Below, one piece after another: positions 55,560-64,000 of a stretch of 64,000 nucleotides of DNA; positions within the stretch are counted from its first letter, which is position 1, and every line of letters starts with the position of its first letter. The translations under genes were made by a program, and so were the position numbers. This DNA comes from Chionoecetes opilio. Its lineage: Eukaryota; Arthropoda; Malacostraca; Decapoda; Majidae. The notes under the pieces were generated by a model that had not been told where the DNA came from, did not search any database, and saw only the letters and a list, made by a program, of their open reading frames with translations. The stretch spans positions 1-64,000 of the forward strand of contig JACEEZ010020410.1 of the NCBI GenBank assembly GCA_016584305.1, written 5' to 3'.

Positions 55560-58235
55560 TTAAAATAACCCCATCCCTTCCTAAGAAAGCAATCAAGGAG
55601 TATAGAGGAGATAATATTCTAGATTCATTGCTGACAAAAAAGAGAGGGTTTTATTTCAAATGGGAGGCCCGGGGGAATTTAGTAATAGCGTTTTTTTTTA
55701 TAGGATCAATTTAGTTTAAAAAGGGAAAGGGAAAATTAAGGGGCCCAATAGGCACGAAATCCCTAATTTCAAAAAAGGCCCAAATTTTTGGGGGAATTAA
55801 AGACACCTGGGGGTTTATTAATAAAGGTGGGGGATGGGGGAAAGGCAAAAATTTTCCCCAGGAAAAGGCGTTGTCGCGGGAAAAGGGAAATTATGGGGGA
55901 TTGGGAAAGGCCCCGGGAAGGTATTTGGGGGCCCCGGTCAGATAGGGTAGGGGAGGTCGAGGCTAAAGGAGAAAATTAAGCGGGTTTGAAGGGGAAGTGG
56001 GTCGGGCCCCAGGATGATTATATCTCATTTGTAAGGAATATAATTGACGGACAAAAAGAAAAATTCCTTAAAAGGGAGGGTAAGGTCCAGAAAAATTTAT
56101 CCAAAAAGGATGACCAACCCAAATTAAAAAACCCAAAATTGGAGTAAAAAAAAAAATTTATTTTAAAGGTTTTAAGGCAGGATTGGTAAGCAAAAAACAG
56201 TATAACGTGAAAGGCGAGGGAAATGAAGAAATTAAATCGAGTTGCTAAAAACAATTTTGAGAATTTAAAATAGCAGAACGGCGCAGGGACCCAAAAGGGG
56301 GTTTATCAGGTTTTTTAAAAAAAAAGAACCCCAAAGGGGAAATTTGTTTTGGGCCCCTTTAAAGGTCAGGGACCAAAGGGTGAGGGCTTTTTAAAAACCC
56401 CGGGTGAAAAGGGTTTTTGTTTTTTAGGGAAATTAAATATTATTTTTTTTAAGGTTTTTTTTTTGGGGGGGAGGAGACAAACGATACCTATTTTTGGGAA
56501 CCGATTTTCCCAAAAAGCCGGGTTTAGGAGAAAATCCCCAAAGTTTTTTGCAATAGGGAAATGGTGGAGGGGGTAAAAAAAATTAAAAACCTTTAAAACG
56601 CCAGGCAGTTTAATTTTATCCCAGTTTGTCAAGGGCTTGTTGGTTAGAAAAAAAGTTTAAACACCTTTTTATAATAGGTATTTTAGGTAGGGATTGGGGG
56701 CCATTTTGGCGGGGTTTTTGGGGTTCCCCCTTTTTTTAAAGGGGACAGGGACTAAATTAAAACTTCCCCCCCTAAGTTCTAAATATGGGGGGTAAAAATT
56801 TTTTTCTTTTGCAAAAAAACTTTGGACAAAATTAAAATAACAAAATGTAAGTTACCCATACACCAAAGGTGTCTGTTCCAAATTTAAATTTAAATTTTAA
56901 AAGGAAAATTTAAAAGAAGGGAATTTGATAAGAGTTTGTATTAATTACTCGGGGGAATCGGTAATGGAAGGGCCAATTGGGAAAGACCAAGGAGGCGACC
57001 CCTTAAAAAGGTTTAGGGGTAAAATTTTTTTAGTGGGAAGGTTTTATTGGGGCAAAGGGGTTTCTAATTAATTTTCAAAAAGGTTTAAATTAATTGGGGT
57101 TTCCCTCTGAAGGGGACTTGGGTTGGGGCAAGTTTTGGGTTTCCAAAGGGGTTTTGGGGGGAAAATTTTACCAAAAACAACGACGCGGGTGTGGGTTGCC
57201 GTATATCAGGGCCCCCTTTTGTGTGGGTACCAAAAAGGGGGGGAAGGATCCCCCCCGGCCCGCCCTAAATGTGGGAAAAGGGGGGAAACCCTTTAGGTAA
57301 AATTCCCCCTTGGGCGAAGATAAACGGGGGGAAAAAAAATATGAAAAAAATTGGGGGGTTTAGGGGCGGGGGGTTTTAAAAATTTGGGGAAAAGGGGTTT
57401 TTTCCCGGGGGAGAAAAACCTGGTTTTTAATTAGAAAAACCCCCAAAGCAAGGGGGGGGTATCGGGGGGGTTTTTTAAAAAGGGATTTCCCCAAAATTTT
57501 TAAAAAGGTTTGGAAAAAAAGATTTGGCTTGAAAAAATTTTTAGGGGTGAGCCCCGACCTCCGACCTAGGAAACAATGTATTGAGGGGCCCGAAATTTGA
57601 GGGTAAAAAGTATTTTGGATTCTTCCAGGGGGTGTTAAAATAGAATTTCGGAAAATTATTCCCCAAAGCTTTTTTATGGCTCTAGTTTAGGCCTCACCTA
57701 GACTATGCAGTTTTTTTTTGGGCTCCCTATTACAGGGTGGATATAGTGGGTTTTTAGAAAAAGTGGCCAAGAAGGATGACCCAAAAAAGGATCCCAAGGG
57801 GTGCGGGGAACTTTTGTTTAATTTAGAGGAGATTGAAATTATTTTAAAAATTAAAATCAAATCGGAGACCCCGAGAAGGGGCGATTATAGAAGTTTTTTA
57901 AAGGGGGATAAAAAAAATTAATAAAAGGGGAGGTAGGAAAGTTCTTACGGGTTTTTAAACCCGGGTAGAAAAAGAAGTAACGGGTTCAAGCTGGGGAAAA
58001 ACGTAATTTGGGAAAAGGGAAAAAGGGAAAAACTGGTTCACAAATAGGGGGGGTGAATGAGGGAAGGGTTCATAGACAGGGGTTAGGCGGAGTTTTATTA
58101 GGGCTTTAAAAGGGGGCTGGAAGGTTTTATGGATGGGGGGGAAAGGTGGATTAGGGAGTGTTGGGGGCAGGAAAAATTACCCGGTGAGGTTCCTCGCCTT
58201 CCTTTTAGCACCATTTTCTTATGTTTTATGTTTTT
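55560..58235 (+). mobile_element. CR1-like LINE, second copy, heavily corrupted
   Basis: Plus-strand element in the same family as 42098-43560. The 3' end at 58127-58235 parallels the clean 3' UTR (GAAAGGTGGATTAGGGAGTG, then a decayed GGCCTCGCGGCCTC block, then TTCTTATGTTTTATG). The coding remnant covers the endonuclease end, RT linker and C-terminus. Confidence 0.65.
55580..58125 (+). pseudogene. CR1-like pol remnant
   Basis: In shifting frames: a GDNILDSLLTKK-like step (55605-55640), the end of the endonuclease domain; NRVAKNNFEN and a DPKGVYQFF-like step (56235-56320), the linker before RT; RKQCIEAR-, ANRVLGFI- and SVxNRI-like steps (57560-57660); MALV then a HLDYAVQF-like step (57680-57715); LEKVAKKDDPK (57755-57790), the counterpart of EKVQRRMTK in the cleaner copy; RRGDYRSFLKG (57870-57905), the counterpart of RGDLIEVFK; and NGFKLGKN then NWFTN (57985-58040). 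The RT catalytic box is not readable. Frames break every few codons at homopolymer runs, which points to sequence error on top of real decay. Confidence 0.55.
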
Positions 58236-61200
58236 TCGTCCCTCAAAAATTTTTTGGGCCCAAATTTTTGGGCTCAAAAGAAACCCCTTACTCTGTAGAT
58301 ATAAATTTAAATAAATGGGGTAGATTCCGCCGCACAATGGTGTATATTTTTTAATATGTGGTATGACTTTGCCCAAAAAGTGCATCAAGGGGGAATTTCC
58401 TTTTGTAAACCCCAATGGCCGCGTAAGAGAGGGGATTGGGGGTTTTTGCACATAAAAATGCCCACGCCTTCCCGAATTTTTACCCGATTTTTTAGCTCTA
58501 CAACCCCTCCAGCTATGTAAGAAAAAAATACACTCCGCACGATAAGCCTCTGTTTTTTCGTGAGGAGTTAAAAACTATGGGCACAAGATTTTGTACTCCG
58601 ACAGCATCTCTAGTGAGCATTTTCCCCCCAACTAAGGGGACGCCCCTTTTTATTATCTTTTTTTTTTTTCGCCCCGCCAAAACATTTAATTTAAGGAGTA
58701 TTGGTAAAAATTAACTTATTTTTTTCGTCTTTGAGTCTCGCTGGACTGAAACCCACTAGTTTTTGAGCATTTTTGGCTGTGGAAATTTTGTCACAAAAAT
58801 ATATTTAATTTGAGTTTTTTTTCTTTATTAATAACCCTTTTTCATTTTCATCCCCAAAAATACCCAAAATTAGCACTAAGATACTTTCGGGGATGGAGGG
58901 TTTTTAATTAGGTTGAAGGTTTCAATACTGCCTGCTCAGGCGGGCGGAGTGGCCAGGCGGGAATCAGGCCGGGGGTGGGAAGGGGGATTGGGGTGTTTTT
59001 TCCCGAGGCGTCAGGGAAGTAAATTTGGCTTTAAAAAAGTTTCGGTGCTGATAAATATAACACCGTGTTTTAATTTTTAACACGTCCTGTTGGGTTTCCC
59101 AAAAAAAAAAAAATATATATATAGAAGTTTTTTTTTAAAAAAACAATTTTCTCGAGTTAAACAGGGGAAATTTTGGGGTGATTAACTCCAGGGGAAAAAA
59201 GAGGTATGAATTGCCCTTTTTACCGCGGGCGAAACACGGGAAAAAACCCAGTGTCCAACCTTTGGTTTTGGGAAAAAAATAAAAAGATGGACCCCAAATT
59301 CCGGTGTGAGGAACTAAAACCTTTAAACTACCCCCTCCCTCGTCACGGGAAAGGTGATTACCCCTTTTACTTTCACCAAGGGGGCGTGCTTCGGGGTTTC
59401 AAGCCAAGTTTAAAACCCCAAATTCCACGTCATCATTTTAGCCCCCGGGGGCCCGGGGGAAGGGGGTACTCTACCCATTTTTGAAAGTCGGAGCCCCCCG
59501 CCCGATTAAAACCCGACAGCCATAGCTCTCCCCCTTTACAACACCTCCCCACTACCAGCTGCCCGTTCTCATCCTAAAAAGGGCAAAAACTGAAGAAGGG
59601 GGCTTTCTTTCCCGGTTTGGGCCCCACAACCTTTTCCCCCCAGAAAAATTCAACGTCCCCGGGTATCTGAAGTTTGGGATTCTACTGTGCGGAAGTTGCT
59701 GCTGCCAAATTTACCTTCTTATAGGCAGCGTTCCAAAGGGGGTTTTAAGGGGGGACATTACCCCTGCTTTTGATATTTTGGGAGTTTTTGTTTGGGGTTT
59801 TAAAATTTTTAAAGGGCCCCCCCGACATAACTACCACGGGTTGTTTACATTGGGCTTGGTAGGGATAATTTTGGGGGTCCCCCGCGGATGGCCTTTCGCA
59901 GGAAAATACGGCGAGGGAAAGGGAATTTCGATTTATTTTTGCGCGAAATTGATATTCCAGGAGTTTTAAATTACTTTCTCTTTTTATCCCCGGGGACAAC
60001 ACTATACAAAAGACCTGGAAAATGGGGATGTGCAGAAGGCCCTTCTAAACAGGAAAAACAGAGTCAAACAGAGCCTCGTCAAAAGGTAAAAAAGGACTGT
60101 GCTTAGGGACACGTCTGTTTCCCTCCCACTTTGTTTCCTTTTTAATGAGACTCTGCTTTTGAGGGTTTTTCCCTGTTTAAAAAGCCTCTGCCATAAACCC
60201 AATAAACCTCGGGGTTTTCTCAAATTTGGGTACCCCGAGAACAGAAACGGAAATATAGAAACCGGTAATATCAATTTGGGCCCCAAAAAACCCTCAAAAT
60301 TTTTTTAAATTGTCTTTAGTCTTCTCTTTGTAGGTTGACATATTCATCTTATTTAGTATTAAAATACCTTTTTAATTGAGTTCCTTTTTTTTGTCTTTCC
60401 TCATAAAAGTGTGGTATTTTCTTTGGGTTTAAGTGTTTTTTTGCCCACCCAAATGCCAACTTTTGAGTCTATACAAAACATCAAGCTTTGCTTTGTTTTA
60501 TCTTATTACCCCATCCATAAAAAATTGCATAGCCCCGGTGCCTTTACCCTCCTTGCCTCCCCCCAGCAAACACACACGAAACCTACGTTATGGAAGGTAG
60601 GGGTTTTGGTAACTTTGGGAAAAATTTCGAAATATATACTAAATCATACTTTTTCACTCTTAAATTGTCTTGTTTTATTTAAGTACCTATTTTTTTGGTT
60701 TCCTTTCGCTACAATACTTTTTTAAAAAACGTATTTAAGACTTTTTTTAAATACGTTTTTTCTTTACAAAATATAGTACGAAAGTTTTTTTACGTTTCAA
60801 TTACGTACCTATAACATCAGGGATTTTACCGGTGTTTATTAGGGTTTCCCAAAACCGTTATATATAAAATATAAATTAAGGGAAACGTGGAACATTTTAA
60901 AGATTTCGTAAGTATTATTAAAAGAATTGTGTATGTTGTATTTGTAATGGGAGTGTTTGGTTTCGTCGACTACAATACGGTTTTTAACGTAATTAAACGT
61001 TACAGAAAAAAAAGGGTTTCTTTTTACTAAAAATAGTCCCTAGTGATTTTTGTTTTCCAATTTCGTACTTATTTAACATCAATGTTAAACCCTGATATTA
61101 GAGGATTTAAAACGTTTTATATGCCTAAGAATCGTGGATACATATGTTAAAAAATCCTTAAATTTTTTTAAAGTTAATTTTGACCCTTTAAACCGTTATC

Positions 61201-63618
61201 CCACGTGAACCAAGTCGGGGGTTTTTGGTGAAACAGGGAAATTATATCAGGTAGATCATAGACACCCAAAAAACGTACAAAACTACGTGGGAAAATTCCG
61301 TGGGCAAAAAACAACCCTTTTTAACACGTTTAAAGCACCCTTTTAAATTTTTATCTTTTATTTACGTTTTTTTGGGGGAAATCATATGGGGTTTCATTTA
61401 AAATAGGTTCCTTTGGTGAAAAAAAATTTAAATTTAAGTAAAAAGTAAATTTTAGGGAGGGCCCCAAGGTTATTAAGCATGTACTGTTTCTTATTATAGT
61501 CTATGTTAGAAAAATTTTTATTAGGTTATATTAGAGAAAATTTTAATTTTAATTTCGGTATGCTGTTATAAGCTCTAGTAAATCAAAAATTTTATTTTTT
61601 TTATGCTTTATATAAACAAATGTATGATTTCAAACCTTTTTAAAAGGTAAACTTAAAACATTTAAAACTATAATCAATAAAAAAACCTTTTAATTTGGAA
61701 TATGGTTTAAAATTTTTTTTTTTTTTTGGGGGTTTAAAAATTTTCGAAGGAATTAATTTTTTCAACAGTCATTAAGAAAAAACCAGTGGAAAAAGGTCAC
61801 CAAAAAACCATATAATCTTTTCGGTATTTTGACAAATTACTGCTTAAATTTTTTAAAAATACTTCCCCAAGGGGTTAAGGGAAAATTTTTAAAAGGGGAG
61901 GGTTTTACTCCCAAGGGGGGGATTCTCCAAAAAAATGAAAAATATTTCCTGGGTTTTTTTTCCCTTTAAAAATTTCCCCTTTTTCCTTTCCCCTGTTTTT
62001 TTTTTTCGTTTCGTGTTTTCCCCTCCCCCCCCTTTTTTTTACTATTTTTGCAGAAAAGTTAAAAAAATCCCCTTTTAAAAAGGCCTAATGTGTTTTTTTA
62101 GGTACCCGGATCCCTTCAGAAATTTTTCCCCCCCAAAAAATGGGGAAAATGCCAGGAATGTTTTAGGCCCGATTTCTTTAAACATTAAATATCCTAAAAA
62201 AATTCAAAATGCATTTTTTTGGGTCTGTATTTTTTTTTGTAGGTCCCGCCCCCCAAAACCCCGGAATTTGGTTGTTTTTTAGGAATTTTTTTTATTTTTT
62301 TTATCCCCGGTTTGCTTTTTTTAAATAAAAATACCCCATTTTTAATCCCCAAAATTTAATTTGAAAATTTTTAAATTTTTTTTTAATAAGGGAAAAAATC
62401 ATTTGGGGGAAAAAATTTTTTTGGTTTTTTTATTTTTTTTAATAATGTAAGTTTTTGCAATTTTTTTTTTTTTTTGGGGGAATTTTTTTGGGTTTTTTTT
62501 TAGGAGGTTGGGTTATTTTGGATTAGGGTAGTTTTTAGGAAATTAGGTTGGTTTTTTTTTTTTTTTTTTTTTTATTTTTTAAAAAAAAAAAAAAATGGAA
62601 AAAAAAAAAAGGGAAATTTTTTAAAAAAAAAACCCCCCAAAAAAAAATTTTTCCAAATTTTCTTTCCTGGAAACCATCTTTCCCTAATCAAAACAGATAC
62701 TTTCTTTTATTTTGTGAATTTCTTAATTTTTATCCATACTTCAATAAACTTATCAAATTTTTTATGAGGGACAAAATTTAAACCCCCTTTTGGTTTCCCC
62801 TTTTTTTTACCCTTTTTTTTTTTTTTAAAACCTTTTTTATTTTAAAAATTTTTTTAAATCTTTTTAGGGGGGTTTACCCATTTTTAATATCTTAATTTTT
62901 TAAAATTTTTCCCCCCCCCCCCCCTTCCCGTATTTGCACCGCGTTTTTTTGGTCATCAAAGGAAAAAAGGGGGCCCAAACCCCTAATCTTTTTTAAGTTT
63001 TTTGGGGGGAAAAATTTTTTTTCCAAACCCAAAACCCCTTTCTTAAACCTATTTTCCAAAACCTACAAAAATACCCTTTTTATTTCTCTTTTTCCCCCCC
63101 TAATGAAACGGAATCCTTTTAAAAAATTTGGGGAAAAAAAAAAATCTCAAATTTTTTTGTAAAAACCCCCAAAAGGAAAATTTTTGGGGTTCGCTTTTTT
63201 TCTCCCCCCAAAGGCCCCCTTTAAAGGGGGTTTTTCCCTGTTGGGGTATTTAATTTGGGGGATCCATATAAGCTCTAAACTTGAAAATTTTCTTATAACC
63301 CCTTTTTCTACTTCTTTAATTTTTTCCCCCGAAGTTGGGTTTTTTCCCCTTTTTACCGAAAGGGTCTTTAATTTAAAATTTTTTTTTTTTTTTCCCCCCC
63401 CCCCCCCCCTCCCAAAATTTTACCTTCCCCTTTTTTCCATTTTCCCCCAAAAAAAATTTTTTTTAAATTTTGGGGGTTTGGAAAACCCTTTTTTTCTATT
63501 TTTCCCATTTCCTAGGGACTTAAGTTTTTTCAGAAAAAAGGTAACAAGTCACACCCCGAACAAAAAGGGCCTACCCCTTTGTTTTTATTTTTTTCCTTTT
63601 TTTTGTTTTCTTTTTTGG
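58236..63618. other. Homopolymer-rich sequence without recognisable genes
   Basis: AT-rich with extreme runs of A, T, C and G, worst at 61,700-63,600. Open frames of up to 222 codons here consist of Phe/Pro/Lys-rich sequence from homopolymers. A stretch at 60,720-61,150 is less affected but shows no motif. Confidence 0.4.
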
Positions 63619-63684
63619 GGACGGGCAACTAAACGGGCTTTGTGTTACCCATTTTTGTTGTTGGGGGGGGCCAGTTCCCTGGGG

Positions 63685-63719
<35 letters not shown>
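63619..63719 (+). mobile_element. Retroelement 3' tail, copy B, with poly(A)
   Basis: AACGGGCTTTGTGTTACCC, TTTTTGTTGTT and CCAGT match 26712-26795 and run into about 35 A residues. The poly(A) supports a retroposed 3' end. Confidence 0.55.
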
Positions 63720-63721
<2 letters not shown>

Positions 63722-64000
63722 AAGATCAAATTTCGAAACCTTTTCCCAGTTCAAAATCTGCATTACCCTTGCCATTTGAAATTTGTTGTACTTTTCCCAA
63801 ATTATGTTTTTTACCTTTACATTTTGCCTCTTTAAACGGGGGGGTTACATGATGAATAAATAAAGGTAAATAAAAAGCCAATCTGGAAACCCAAGGGTAA
63901 AAAACATTGCCAATCTAGCTAATCTCCCCCGGGGAAAATTATACCACATTTCCCCAAGTTTTGGAAAACCTAACGGAACCCCCTAAACTTTAAACCGTCG
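63720..64000. other. Unrecognised end of window
   Basis: No feature is recognised after the poly(A). Confidence 0.4.

Noticed and set aside
63184..63852. 222-codon open frame
   Set aside because: Phe/Pro/Lys-rich translation of homopolymers in a corrupted stretch that even runs through a poly(A); no domain.

Overview
This is animal nuclear DNA made almost entirely of transposable elements, their remains and simple repeats. I found no host gene that I would call intact. Arrays built on CCTAA (the TTAGG arthropod telomere motif), very dense AT, GT/AC, CT and GA microsatellites, tRNA-derived SINEs, RTE and CR1-like LINEs, Gypsy and Bel/Pao retroelements and hAT transposons together suggest an arthropod, most likely a crustacean such as a decapod. 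The species cannot be read from the window.

Layout. 645-6193: a 5.5 kb DNA-transposon-like element with terminal inverted repeats (TIRs) of about 225 bp, carrying one broken gene of about 1,600 codons. 7310-7511: a TTAA-flanked MITE. 7880-12576: a large inverted repeat built on a diverged relative of the first element's gene; one arm is interrupted by a 5'-truncated RTE-type LINE with a clean target-site duplication. 14028-18616: a complete but non-autonomous LTR element that has no gag or pol and instead carries a 137-codon ORF derived from beta-tubulin. 18.6-28.4 kb: SINEs, microsatellites and a decayed ZMYM1-like hAT transposase, ending at a 25-N gap. 29447-30071: an almost perfect palindrome with no spacer. 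30.1-35.9 kb: a decayed Bel/Pao pol gene split by a solo LTR (same family as the tubulin-carrying element), a TA-flanked MITE and a Tc1-like fragment. 36.0-37.5 kb: a second hAT. 38.0-41.6 kb: a SINE, a TIR-bounded telomere-like array and interstitial telomere-like satellites. 42.1-43.6 kb: a CR1-like LINE. 47.2-48.2 kb: a non-autonomous DNA transposon. 51.4-52.8 kb: Gypsy pol cut by a SINE. 55.6-58.2 kb: a second CR1-like LINE.

The strongest candidate for something undescribed is the protein of the first element. Its C-terminal third shows, in order, the acidic motifs expected of a FEN1/XPG-type 5' nuclease (DG, FDRY, EEADT, DTDVL, GCDTTS), preceded by two CCHC zinc-binding repeats and followed by a Cys-rich tail. 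A diverged second copy at 9655-11361 keeps the same motifs. The second candidate is the LTR element that appears to have captured a beta-tubulin segment.

Sequence quality: about 31.3-33.9 kb and most of 43.9-64.0 kb look corrupted. Isolated bases are absorbed into neighbouring homopolymers. Elements present both in clean and in corrupted stretches (the LTR, the SINE and the CR1 3' end) act as internal controls for this. Reading frames and absence-of-gene statements in those stretches are therefore weak.
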